This document shows positions 41,438 to 49,410 of a DNA stretch of 64,000 nt, piece after piece (within the stretch, counting starts at the first letter, position 1; every line of letters begins with the position of its first letter). Source of the stretch: Nocardia vinacea. Lineage in GTDB: Bacteria > Actinomycetota > Actinomycetes > Mycobacteriales > Mycobacteriaceae. The notes below the pieces were generated by a model. That model made no database searches. It was not told the origin of the DNA and saw only the letters and a list, made by a program, of their open reading frames with translations. A program made the position numbers and the translations under genes. The DNA is taken from NCBI RefSeq assembly GCF_035920345.1, contig NZ_CP109149.1, positions 7,812,001 to 7,876,000 on the forward strand, read 5' to 3'.

Positions 41438-42625
41438 TCAGACGGTCGCGACCGGAGCCGCAGCGGCGGTCTCGACGACCCGGCGACGCCGGCTCGGCGC
41501 CAGCAGGGTCGGGTGCTGCACGCACCAGGCCGCGATCGAGCAGATCAGCTCCTTCGCGCGGACGGCCTTCCGGCCCACGTCGACCTTCGAGGTCGGCTGA
41601 TCCTCCTTGGTCACCTTCTGCACGATGGCATCGTGGCGGCCGAGGCTCATGCACTGGCCGTTGTAGCCGATCGGGGCATCGGGGACTTCACGTCCGGTCA
41701 GCCGGGCGGCAATAGCGTCGGCGCCCAGCCAGGCCATCGGGGAGGCGGTGGCGCAGCCCATGCGCAGCGTCTTGCCGCCCACTCCCGCGGCGTGCGCGGC
41801 ATCGCCGACGGCGTACACGTGCGGGTGCGAGACCGAGCGCTGGGTGGCGTCGACGACGATCCGCCCGGCCTCGGAGACGGTGAGTGTGCTGGCGGCCGCG
41901 ATCGGGTGCACGGCGAATCCCGCTGTCCAGACGGTCATTTGCGCGAGGATCTCCGCGCCCGACCGGGTGGCCACGCCACCTTCGGTGACCCGGGTGACGT
42001 CGGCGTGCTCGTGGACGGTGATGCCGAAGCGTTCGAACGCGCCGCGCAGGTGGCTCTGCGCCTTCTCGTCGAGCCAGTCGCCGACACCGCTGCGCGCGGC
42101 CATGGCGACCTTCAGATCCGGGCGCGCCTCCGCGATCTCGGTGGCGATCTCGATGCTGGTCAGGCCGCCACCCACGATCAGCACGGTCTCGCCCGCCCGC
42201 AGTTGGTTCAGCCGTTCCCGCAGCCGCAGCGCGGCCTGCTTGCTCGCCACCTGGTGGGCGTGCTCGACGACGCCGGGCACACCGAAATCGGCGCCGGTGC
42301 TGCCCAGGGCGTAGACGAGTGTGTCGTAGGCGAGGGTCTCGGCCCCCTGCTCGCCGATCAGTTCGACGGTCTTGCGGTCCGCATCCACCGAATCGACCCA
42401 TGCGATGCGCACCTGAACGCCGGTGCCCGCGAACATCTTCCGCAGTGGGCGGACCGGCAGGTCCTGCCCGGCGGCGAGCTGGTGCAGGCGCACCCGTTCG
42501 ACGAAGTCGGGATCGGCGTTGACCAGGGTGATCTCGACGTCGTCGCGGTGCAGTCGCTTGGCCAGGCGGCCAGCGGCGGTGGCTCCGGCGTACCCGGCTC
42601 CGAGGACGACGATGCGGTGCTTCAT
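41438..42625 (-). CDS. NADH dehydrogenase-like FAD oxidoreductase (NDH-2 type)
   Basis: 395 residues. FAD site VVLGAGYAGATAAGRLAKRL at the N-terminus; NAD site TVLIVGGGLTSIEIATEIAE near 170; second FAD motif HVYAVGDAAHAAG near 295. The layout is that of type II NADH dehydrogenases and related DoxD-like flavoproteins, but the C-terminal membrane anchor is weak. ACAGGAGCAACACC precedes the ATG at 42625. It lies directly downstream of the ECF41 sigma gene and is its probable target. Confidence 0.88.
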   Translation of the reverse strand: MKHRIVVLGAGYAGATAAGRLAKRLHRDDVEITLVNADPDFVERVRLHQLAAGQDLPVRPLRKMFAGTGVQVRIAWVDSVDADRKTVELIGEQGAETLAYDTLVYALGSTGADFGVPGVVEHAHQVASKQAALRLRERLNQLRAGETVLIVGGGLTSIEIATEIAEARPDLKVAMAARSGVGDWLDEKAQSHLRGAFERFGITVHEHADVTRVTEGGVATRSGAEILAQMTVWTAGFAVHPIAAASTLTVSEAGRIVVDATQRSVSHPHVYAVGDAAHAAGVGGKTLRMGCATASPMAWLGADAIAARLTGREVPDAPIGYNGQCMSLGRHDAIVQKVTKEDQPTSKVDVGRKAVRAKELICSIAAWCVQHPTLLAPSRRRRVVETAAAAPVATV

Positions 42626-42706
42626 GGTGTTGCTCCTGTCTCGGTGGGCTCGGAACTTGAACCGGACAGCCTCACGAATACTGACAGGAGCTGACTATGA
42701 TGTGGG

Positions 42707-43657
42707 TCACCATAGATCGGGCAGGGGCGCTCCCGGTGTGTACGTGGCCCACTGGCGATTGGCGTGCGCCAGCTTGTCTGGGTTGACGTGGGCGTGCACG
42801 CCGGCGATGCCGTCGGCGGTCACCTCCAGCACCACGACGCCGACGATGCGATCCTCGGCCACCAGGACCAGCGCGGGCCTGCCATTGACGATCGCGGCGA
42901 ACGGCGTGGGCTTGCCGCCGAGCTTGTCCCACTTGGCGCCCGACGGTTTGATGGCGAGCCGCACGAACAGCGCGATGCGCTCGGCGCCGACGAGCGGCCT
43001 GTTCAAGGTGGCGAAGAAGGCGCCGCCGTCGCCGATGATGGCGGCGTCATCGGTGAGCAACCGCACCAGCTCGTCGGTCCGGCCGCTGACCGCCGCGGTC
43101 AGGAATTCCTCTACGATCCGGCGGGCGGCGGCCTCGTCCACTTCGATGCGCGCCCGTTCCACGGCCAAGTGCTGTTTGGCGCGGCGATAGACCTGCTGGC
43201 AATTGGATTCGGTGATGTCGAGCAGGTCGGCTATCTCGTGGTGCGGGTAGCCGAAGGCCTCGCGCAGCACGTACACCACGCGCTCCTTGGCGGTGAGCCG
43301 CTCCATGAGCGCGAGCATGGCGATCGACACCGATTCACGCTGTTCGACGGTGTCGGCCGGGCCCAACATCGGGTCGCCGGCCAGCAGAGGCTCCGGAAGC
43401 CATTGCCCCACATAGGTTTCCCGGCGCGCCCGGGCTGAGGTGAGCTGGTTGAGGCAGAGATTGGTGAGCACCTTGGTCAGCCACGCCTCGGGCGTCTCCA
43501 CGTACTCACGGTCGGCGGCCTGCCAGCGCAGATACGTCTCCTGCACCGCGTCCTGGGCGTCGCCGGCCGAGCCCAGCAAGCGGTAGGCCATCGCCTCCAG
43601 GCGGCCCCTGGAGCTTTCGAACAGATCGGCCTCGCGCGTGAGCAACATGTCAGCCAT
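42707..43657 (-). CDS. ECF41-type sigma factor with C-terminal SnoaL-like domain
   Basis: 316 residues. Sigma region 2 includes RLLGSAGDAQDAVQETYLRW, region 4 includes REAFGYPHHEIADLLDITE and NCQQVYRRAKQHL. The C-terminal SnoaL-like domain (about 185-316) carries GDGGAFF and HAHVNPDKL, the latter being the ECF41 signature. In ECF41 proteins this domain replaces an anti-sigma factor and tunes activity. The group normally drives a neighbouring oxidoreductase-type gene, here the NDH-2-like one. The start could also be ATG 43648. Confidence 0.9.
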   Translation of the reverse strand: MADMLLTREADLFESSRGRLEAMAYRLLGSAGDAQDAVQETYLRWQAADREYVETPEAWLTKVLTNLCLNQLTSARARRETYVGQWLPEPLLAGDPMLGPADTVEQRESVSIAMLALMERLTAKERVVYVLREAFGYPHHEIADLLDITESNCQQVYRRAKQHLAVERARIEVDEAAARRIVEEFLTAAVSGRTDELVRLLTDDAAIIGDGGAFFATLNRPLVGAERIALFVRLAIKPSGAKWDKLGGKPTPFAAIVNGRPALVLVAEDRIVGVVVLEVTADGIAGVHAHVNPDKLAHANRQWATYTPGAPLPDLW

Positions 43658-43859
43658 GGTCGGCCATGCGCACCGGTCGCGTCCAGCCGTACCGGACCTT
43701 CGCATTCACGCGAGAATAAGGCTTGCTTGGAGTGCGCTCGAGGTCCTCTACAGCACAAGCACTGTCGGTACCGAGGTGGGTATGGGGTGCAGTGCCGAGG
43801 TAAAGAACGCTGTAATGCACCCGCGCAAGCGAATCGTGCAAATCTGATGTCGGGACCAG

Positions 43860-44342
43860 CAGCAACCAACACGTCGACCGGACACCACACCGTGCATGAG
43901 GCCGCCAGTTCGGGGCCTTACGCCCTGCTTCTCTCGAGTGCCGATCACTTGCTTTCGCAAGCTGTCCAGCAGCGTCTGGGGGTTCGGTGATCTGCGCCGC
44001 GAGCTGCTCGCGCAGGCGCGGCAGTTCGGTGACCTCCAGTCCTCCCATGCTCGCCAAGTGCGCTCGGAGTCTTTGGCTTTCGGCGAGCGCGTCGGCCAAC
44101 TCCTGCGATTGTCGTTTCGCATAGGCACGAGTACCGAACAGCGGAACCTTCGGGGCCTGCATGACGTCCTGTCGGGTCCGCCCGGTGATAGCGACGGCAG
44201 AGAAAGACTTGCGATCGCCGGTCCAGTCCATGCCGTTCCAATATCTCAGAAGGCCTTCGTCATCAGAGTGCTTTCGGGAACGCCCGAGCGCGACCGGTAA
44301 CAGGCTATCGGCCAGCGTCGATAGCCGGGTCGTATGACCCAT
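43860..44342 (-). pseudogene. DUF2510/DUF4041 protein, truncated and frameshifted
   Basis: From ATG 44342 the minus strand reads a DUF2510-like piece (GLLRYWNGMDWTGDRK) followed by KVPLFGTRAYAKRQSQELAD and LEVTELPRLREQLAAQI, which match the N-terminal half of DUF4041 proteins found in phages and integrated elements. Near 43975 the frame shifts: LLDSLRKQVIGTREKQGV continues the family pattern. The C-terminal catalytic-like region (YEYRHPL and beyond) is absent. Confidence 0.55.
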
Positions 44343-44369
44343 TCGAGGCCCAAAAGGACCACTCCCGCA

Positions 44370-44750
44370 ATGCGAACCATCCAAGTCGGCGACAAAATCC
44401 ACCGCCACGACGGCACCGTGCGCCGTGCCACTGCACACCAGGTGCGCGTTGTTCCAATCGCCCGAGCGGTACTGATTGCAGTCGCTCAGCAAGAGGGGAC
44501 GATCACCTACTCCCAGCTGGCCGAAGCGGTTGGCTACTACAGCCCGCAGAACATCGGCATGCTGCTCGACGGCGTGGCCGTCGACTGCCGCAAGCGTGGT
44601 GAGCCGAACTTGCCAGCCATTGCCGTGTGCGCCAGCAGCGGCAAGCCAGCCTACGAATACGCCTACGGTGACGACGAGGTCGTGCAGGCCGAGCAAGCGG
44701 AGGTGTACGCCTGGTGGACTTCGCTCCGCAATCGGCGACGTGGACGCTAA
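44370..44750 (+). CDS. Hypothetical protein with winged-helix-like core
   Basis: 126 residues from ATG 44370; ATG 44334 is an alternative. The centre, EGTITYSQLAEAVGYYSP then QNIGMLLDGVAVDCRKRGEP, has the look of the winged-helix half of alkyltransferase-like proteins and restriction-associated helix domains, in which tSxLAxxxGY is followed by two helices. The catalytic PCHR of alkyltransferases is absent. Two Cys occur (DCRKR, AVCASS). It is divergent from the DUF2510/DUF4041 relic and may come from the same mobile segment. Confidence 0.6.
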   Translation: MRTIQVGDKIHRHDGTVRRATAHQVRVVPIARAVLIAVAQQEGTITYSQLAEAVGYYSPQNIGMLLDGVAVDCRKRGEPNLPAIAVCASSGKPAYEYAYGDDEVVQAEQAEVYAWWTSLRNRRRGR

Positions 44751-44992
44751 AGGAACGCCGAAGGATCGGGCTTGCGGAACAAGCCCGTGACCTGCGGCAA
44801 TACAGTGCCCTCGGCAGGACACGCAAAACATGGGCCGCTGAAAAACGACTGGTCATTGTGGGTACTTATCCAATCTAAGCGTCGCGATGGCGGTGCGTTG
44901 GGTAGCCCGCCGTTACCGTTTCAATGGAGCCCTCGGCGAGGCACCCCCCCAACCCCGTCGGTACACGAACCACTTGGTGATCTCGTCACGGC
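44751..44992. other. Spacer holding the left att-like repeat
   Basis: No gene. It contains the 15-nt copy of the tRNA-Arg 3' end at 44805-44819. Confidence 0.5.
44805..44819. repeat. att-like direct repeat, left copy
   Basis: GTGCCCTCGGCAGGA is identical to the 3' end of the tRNA-Arg gene and its CCA junction (49337-49351) and lies in the same orientation 4.5 kb away. Elements that integrate in tRNA genes leave such repeats. Confidence 0.6.
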
Positions 44993-45196
44993 TCATTGAT
45001 CATCCGAGACACCGAGCCGGCCGTCTCGGACCGATCGGTCAGCGGCAATGTAGTGCGTTGGCGGGTGAGACGGCCCACGACGGTCGTGGGGTTGAGCCGG
45101 GATCTCCTGCATCCACGGCATATACCGTTCGACGTCGGTTCGAGTGAAGGTGAGTGGATCCGGCTGGTCGTCGAGCCGAGGATGGGAATGTGGCAT
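44993..45196 (-). pseudogene. Tyrosine integrase relic B (N-terminal DNA-binding part)
   Basis: A 67-codon frame that overlaps the MerR stop by one base (TGATG). Its middle, PLTFTRTDVERYMPWMQEI, matches the N-terminal core-binding domain of actinobacterial tyrosine integrases, and a shifted frame continues with RLNPTTVVGRLT. The catalytic domain is missing. It may be translated with MerR, but as a recombinase it is dead. Confidence 0.55.
45004..45031. repeat. 28-bp imperfect palindrome, copy 1
   Basis: CCGAGAC then an 11-bp spacer, GGCCGTCTCGGAC-type right arm. It shares 23 of 28 positions with 49638-49665. Each copy lies about 0.2-0.3 kb to the right of an att-like repeat. Confidence 0.5.
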
Positions 45197-45981
45197 CAGT
45201 GGGTGTTCGGTCTGGGGAGCCGAACGCCGGCGGCGCGGAGCCTGTTCTCGAAATCCGCAGCTGCCCGCGTCGTGGCCGAGGTCTGCTCTTCACCGTGCTG
45301 AGCGATCATCGTGTAGCGGGTCGCGGTATCGGTGCGGGCCTGCAGGGCAGTCACGACTTTCAAGTGTTCGGGGTGGGTGAGGAAGTGGTCGGCCAGTTCG
45401 ATGGCGAGCTTGGCGACGCGGGGGTCGTCCGGTTTCCACGCCGTGGCCTCGGCGGCGCGCTTGATCAAGGCGACGTAGCCGGGGTCGTCGAGGGCATGGT
45501 CGAGATGGGTGAGGTAGTCGTCGAAGCCTTCCGGGACAAGGGCTTTGGCCAGCACCCAGCCTTCGCGGGCGGTCGCGACCTCGTCCGTGGGGAACCCGAG
45601 ACCTGACATCCGCTCCAGTAGCGTCACCGCGCGGTCGCCCAGCAGCGCCCGATCCCCATCGGCGAGCCGGCGCAGGGTGTCTCGCCGTGCGGTCATCTCC
45701 TCGATCCGCTCGGTGAGCTCGCGCTCGACATCGACGAGTGCGGCGGCGAATCGGTCGGCGTCGGCGTCGAGCAAAGGCCCGATCTCGGCCAGCGGCACCC
45801 CGGCGGCGGCCAGCGTTCGGACCTGTACCAGCCGCAGGAGATCGTCGGATCCGTACCGCCGGTAGCCGGAGCTGTCGCGGTCGGGCTCGGCGACCAGGCC
45901 GAGCTTGTGATAGTGCCGCACCGTCTTCACCGTGACGCCGACGAAGGCCGCCGCCTGCCCGATCGTGACTCCATTCCGCAT
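45196..45981 (-). CDS. MerR-family transcriptional regulator
   Basis: 261 residues from ATG 45981. The N-terminal MerR helix-turn-helix reads TIGQAAAFVGVTVKTVRHYH and the wing region SSGYRRYGSDDLLRLV. A dimerisation helix follows, then a TipAS-like helical domain of about 150 residues. No Cys cluster, so it probably senses an organic ligand. It is the last gene after the CPBP protease, 20 bp away, and may bind the TTGACC-n3-GGTCAA dyad upstream of the serine hydrolase gene. Confidence 0.9.
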   Translation of the reverse strand: MRNGVTIGQAAAFVGVTVKTVRHYHKLGLVAEPDRDSSGYRRYGSDDLLRLVQVRTLAAAGVPLAEIGPLLDADADRFAAALVDVERELTERIEEMTARRDTLRRLADGDRALLGDRAVTLLERMSGLGFPTDEVATAREGWVLAKALVPEGFDDYLTHLDHALDDPGYVALIKRAAEATAWKPDDPRVAKLAIELADHFLTHPEHLKVVTALQARTDTATRYTMIAQHGEEQTSATTRAAADFENRLRAAGVRLPRPNTH

Positions 45982-46001
45982 GGGGTTCAGCCTGCCTTGC
46001 C

Positions 46002-46796
46002 TCAAATCAGGCCCAGCGCAAGGGCTGCGGTGCCGAGCATTGCCACGATCGAGGTCACGCCGACGTGCATCCCAATCGACAGCCGGATGTCTTTGTGCTG
46101 CCAGACGAACCAGTACCCCGGAAAGGTGAAGATCACCCGCGATATGAAGACCCACGGCGACCACAGGTGGTACAGCGCGAACAGGACGGTACTGACCACC
46201 GGCGCCCAGGCGCGTAGGTGGGCGATACGGGGCAGTAGGAAACCGCGGAAGTACAGCTCCTCGATGAGCGGCAGCGAGATCCCGGTCAGCGGCAGGCAGA
46301 TCAGCGTCGTGGTGAGCAGTATCGAGTGCGAGTATCCGTGGAGGTCGAGGTAGGTGTTGTTACCGCTGCCACTGGTATTCGCGTACGGCAGCCAGGTGAA
46401 GAAGGGCTTGAAGAAGTTGTTCAACGGCGCCAGCGCGAACCCGAGTGCCATCATCCACCCGATGAGTGCGGTGACCACCACGATGAGCTTCCCGCGCGGA
46501 ACCGGTCTTTCGGTGTAGTGCAGCACTCCGAGTAGCGAGAAGCGGCCGTTGCACTTGTGCCCCAGCCACAGCAGCCCGGCTTGGATCGGTATCAGGATGA
46601 GGCACAGCGCGATCGCCCAGCCTAGGAAGGCCGGGCATCCGATGGCCTTGGCGAATGGTTCGCCGATGAGCAGGTAGGCGACGACAATCAGGACGCCGGG
46701 GACGAGATGCAAGGCGACGGACAGCGGCAAGGAGTGGCGGTCGTCGAGCAGCCGCTCGGCTATCCGGGTTGGTCGTCTGCCTTCGGCGGTGTACAT
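46002..46796 (-). CDS. CPBP-family intramembrane glutamic endopeptidase (Abi/CAAX-like)
   Basis: 264 residues with about seven membrane helices. Motif 1 is EELYFRGFLLPR and motif 2 is FALYHLW; the third motif (HxxxN/D) is weak, with GMHVGVTS. Such proteases process prenylated or signal peptides and often protect against self-made bacteriocins. GAGGAG lies before the ATG at 46796. It lies between the serine hydrolase and MerR genes. Confidence 0.88.
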   Translation of the reverse strand: MYTAEGRRPTRIAERLLDDRHSLPLSVALHLVPGVLIVVAYLLIGEPFAKAIGCPAFLGWAIALCLILIPIQAGLLWLGHKCNGRFSLLGVLHYTERPVPRGKLIVVVTALIGWMMALGFALAPLNNFFKPFFTWLPYANTSGSGNNTYLDLHGYSHSILLTTTLICLPLTGISLPLIEELYFRGFLLPRIAHLRAWAPVVSTVLFALYHLWSPWVFISRVIFTFPGYWFVWQHKDIRLSIGMHVGVTSIVAMLGTAALALGLI

Positions 46797-46852
46797 GACG
46801 AGAACTCCTCGAACAGTTCATGAATGGGTATGCGGGATGTTGGGAAGTGCAT

Positions 46853-46888
46853 GCGAGGGGGCACGGCGAGCTCGCCGTGCCCCCTCGC
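46853..46888 (-). terminator. Perfect 36-bp palindrome after the serine hydrolase gene
   Basis: GCGAGGGGGCACGGCGAG followed at once by its exact reverse complement. It lies between the serine hydrolase stop (46937) and the CPBP start (46796), so it should strongly reduce readthrough within the cluster. Confidence 0.75.
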
Positions 46889-46936
46889 GGTTTGGCTGGG
46901 AGTGGTCCTCCGTCAGGGCGCGCGGGTCGCAGTTGC

Positions 46937-48481
46937 TCAGGGGGTCGGCTGGGCGAGATCGGCCTGCCCGCCGCAGAACACCTCGCTGACGAGGCGCTGC
47001 TGCGCCAGCTGGAACGGTGCCGCGATGGACATTGCGGAATCGTCCACGCAGGTCAGCGACGCGGTCATGGTCTTGCTGCCGTCCGGCGTGGCATACATCA
47101 GCGTCGCGTAGCCCGCGTGGCCGCCGTTGTGGGTGATAACGGTTCCACCGCAGGCCGTTTCCTGCACGAACACCCCCAGGCCGTAGCCCATGCCCGGGAT
47201 GCCCGTGGGGAACGGCGTGCGCATCTCCGAAAGCAGTTCGGCAGGAAGGAGTTTCCCGCTGTTCAGAGCGGAGATGAAGGTAGCCAGGTCCCGCGTGGTC
47301 GAGATCATGTCACCCCCGCTGGGGTTCCAGGACGGGTCGTGGCGGGTGATGTCGACTGTTGTGTCCCGGCCGTCTTCTTCGTACCGGTAGTAGGCGTGGG
47401 CGTGCGGCTCGGGAACCTCCGGGCTGTCGGGCACCAGGGTGCCCGACAGCGCGAGCGGCTCCAGGATCAGCCGCCGCATCTCCTCGGCGAAGGAGCGGCC
47501 GGTGACCTTCTCGATCAGCAGCCTGGCCAGCGCGTAGTTGGTATTGGAGTAGCTCCAGCCGGTGCCCGGCTCGAATCGCGTCGGCTTGGACAACGCCAGC
47601 TCCACCAATTCCTGCGGCCGGTAGGTGTGGAACCGGTCGTCCACCCATTGCCCTCCCCAGGGAGTGCCCGGCGCGGGGATCCCTGCCACGATCGTCCCGT
47701 CCGCGTAGAGCTCGCCGGTGAAGTTGAAGATCCCGCTGGTGTGCTGCAACAGCATTCGCACCGTGATCCGCTCGTCCAGCGCGAACTCGGGCAGATAGGC
47801 CACCACGGGGATGTCCAACCCGAGCTTGCCCTCGGCCACCAACCGCAGCACCAGGGCCGCGGTGAAAGTCTTTGTGTTGCTGGCGATGCGGACGTGTCCG
47901 TCGATCGGCGGCTTCGCGGTCCCGCCCAGCTCGGCCACTCCGGCGCTACCGGCCCACTCACCGCGCTCGTCGCGCACGCGCACCGAAACCCCGACGAAAC
48001 CCGAATCGATGATCTCCTCGATCGCGCGCCGCAACTCCGGGCGATCCTGCCCGGCAGCAGCCGTGGTGACCACAGCGGTCGATCCGGCGGAGTCGAGGAC
48101 GGCGGTGATCTTGCGGGCCATCTCCACCATGGCGTAACCGGGCTTATCCGAATGGGTCTGAGCGGCTTCGACGGCCCGCAGGACTGTGCCGCGGAAGTTG
48201 TCGGACTCCGCTGGAGCTTGCGCACCGAGTACCCGCATGGCTGCGGTCAGGGCGGGAAATACCCGGTCGGCGAGTTCGGCGACGGTCGTGCCAATCAGTT
48301 CGATGTCCTTGGTCCTCGCCGCGAGTACGTGCCCGACCAGACCGGTCGCCGACGTCAGGGCGATGACGGCATTCGCGGCGGACTTGTGGGGCGCACCGGA
48401 GGCAGCAGCCATCAGGGACACTGTGCCGTAGGCGGCGGTCCGCAGGGTGCTCTTGTCCTGGTCGGAAAGGATGATCGACAT
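46937..48481 (-). CDS. Serine hydrolase, beta-lactamase / D-Ala-D-Ala carboxypeptidase family
   Basis: 514 residues. The C-terminal 350 form the class C beta-lactamase-like fold: SxxK in RIASNTKTFTAA, YxN in SYSNTNYALA and the HxG-type motif HNGGHAGYAT. The first 150 residues are an unusual helical domain (MSIILSDQDKSTLRTAAYG) without a signal peptide, so the enzyme may be cytosolic. Likely an esterase or peptidase. GAGGAGCAG precedes the ATG at 48481. First gene of the cluster with CPBP protease and MerR. Confidence 0.85.
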   Translation of the reverse strand: MSIILSDQDKSTLRTAAYGTVSLMAAASGAPHKSAANAVIALTSATGLVGHVLAARTKDIELIGTTVAELADRVFPALTAAMRVLGAQAPAESDNFRGTVLRAVEAAQTHSDKPGYAMVEMARKITAVLDSAGSTAVVTTAAAGQDRPELRRAIEEIIDSGFVGVSVRVRDERGEWAGSAGVAELGGTAKPPIDGHVRIASNTKTFTAALVLRLVAEGKLGLDIPVVAYLPEFALDERITVRMLLQHTSGIFNFTGELYADGTIVAGIPAPGTPWGGQWVDDRFHTYRPQELVELALSKPTRFEPGTGWSYSNTNYALARLLIEKVTGRSFAEEMRRLILEPLALSGTLVPDSPEVPEPHAHAYYRYEEDGRDTTVDITRHDPSWNPSGGDMISTTRDLATFISALNSGKLLPAELLSEMRTPFPTGIPGMGYGLGVFVQETACGGTVITHNGGHAGYATLMYATPDGSKTMTASLTCVDDSAMSIAAPFQLAQQRLVSEVFCGGQADLAQPTP

Positions 48482-48545
48482 GGTGGTCTGCTCCTCGAAG
48501 CTAGGGTGTCCCGTCGGCATCGTGCCGCTGCGCCGAGCTTCCACC

Positions 48546-48560
48546 TTGACCTTGGGTCAA
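48546..48560 (-). promoter_or_regulatory. Palindrome upstream of the serine hydrolase
   Basis: TTGACC-TTG-GGTCAA, perfect 6-bp arms, 65 bp before the start. Repeated TTGA/TCAA motifs around it suit a MerR-type operator. The MerR gene downstream is the natural candidate. Confidence 0.5.
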
Positions 48561-48713
48561 CCTCAACTGTGATCTGGCTCACGGTAATCCAGTCCAGTGC
48601 GACATCAAACCGCACAGTGCAGTTCTTCCGACTTCGGGCTCACCCGGCCGATTTTCATGCGGCTCCCACCCGGGGCGACGCACGGAAGTCGGCTAGTACA
48701 GGATGTTGAAATG

Positions 48714-48835
48714 TCATGTAGCTGAGGCCATGAACGCCGCCAGGATGTAGTTGGGGTGGCGGTCGAGGTTGGTGCGGGCGCGGTTGTAGCGCATGGTTGT
48801 GCGGGGGTCAGCGTGCCAGCGGCCGTTGGCGCCTG
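48714..48835 (-). pseudogene. Tyrosine integrase relic C (C-terminal end with catalytic Tyr)
   Basis: The minus strand reads WHADPRTTMRYNRARTN, then LDRHPNYILAAFMASAT and TGA (48714-48716). HxDxRTTxxY is the C-terminal box with the nucleophilic Tyr of tyrosine recombinases. Upstream of about 48835 homology stops. The DNA is similar to the end of relic A but on the other strand. Confidence 0.65.
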
Positions 48836-48904
48836 TGACACGGACTGGCCCGATCGGTCAGAGATGCGGTGGCCGCGCATTGCCGGTGCTGGGCCGCACC
48901 CGGC

Positions 48905-49262
48905 CCGAAACGGCAGACTCTCACCCGCGAGACGACGACGTTGCAGCGCTGGCATGCGGTGCATGAATTGCTCGATCAGGGTGTCGGACTGTTGGACTGC
49001 GCCCGACGGCTCGGGTTGTCGCTGAACACGGTGAAGCGTTATTCCCGCGTTCGGAAGCCGGACCAGTTACGCTGGCCACCGCAATACCGGGCCTGTCTGG
49101 TCGACCCCTACCGCGATCACCTACGCCGCCGCCGCACCGAACAGCCCGGCGTTCCAGTGCTGCATCTGTTCGACGAGAGCAAAGACCTCGGCTACACCGG
49201 CACTTGCTGCACAAATACCTCAACCAGGGCCGCGCCGAAAGCGATCGCATCTGCCCTCGCCG
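48905..49262 (+). pseudogene. ISL3-family transposase fragment
   Basis: The plus strand reads HAVHELLDQGVGLLDCARRL, LGLSLNTVKRYSRV and VLHLFDESKDLGYTG, the middle of an ISL3 transposase, with its helix-turn-helix. At about 49200 the frame shifts and HLLHKYLNQGRAES continues the family pattern. The zinc-finger N-terminus and the DDE residues are missing, and no inverted repeats are visible. Confidence 0.65.
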
Positions 49263-49334
49263 AAGCGGCTTACCTAGGGATCGAAACTGCGACGCCAAAA
49301 ACTGCCCCTGAACTGCGGATATGCAGGTGTAGGT

Positions 49335-49410
49335 TGGTGCCCTCGGCAGGATTCGAACCTGCGACACCCGCTTTAGGAGAGCGGTGCTCTATCCCCTGAG
49401 CTACGAGGGC
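49335..49410 (-). tRNA. tRNA-Arg (anticodon CCT)
   Basis: A full cloverleaf on the minus strand: acceptor GCCCTCG/CGAGGGC, anticodon arm CCGCT-CTCCTAA-AGCGG with anticodon CCT (reads AGG), T arm with GTTCGAATC, and an encoded CCA (49335-49337). The last 15 bases around its 3' end are repeated at 44805-44819. Confidence 0.95.
49337..49351. repeat. att-like direct repeat, tRNA copy
   Basis: GTGCCCTCGGCAGGA at the 3' end of tRNA-Arg(CCT), identical to 44805-44819. It would be attR if an element once integrated here. Confidence 0.6.

Noticed and set aside
42626..42706. An exact ECF41 promoter before the NDH-2-like gene.
   Set aside because: A TGTCA motif is present on the minus strand, but no convincing CGTC follows at the right distance.
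44790..44825. A second tRNA gene at 44.8 kb.
   Set aside because: Only the 3' acceptor end is present; D, anticodon and T arms are absent, so it is an att-like remnant.
43650..44831. A 393-codon minus-strand frame taken as one gene.
   Set aside because: Only its middle resembles DUF2510/DUF4041; both ends are antisense to other coding sequence or non-coding, and the family pattern moves to another frame at about 43975.
46820..48709. A 629-codon plus-strand frame opposite the serine hydrolase.
   Set aside because: Antisense shadow; the minus-strand gene has SxxK and YxN motifs and an RBS.
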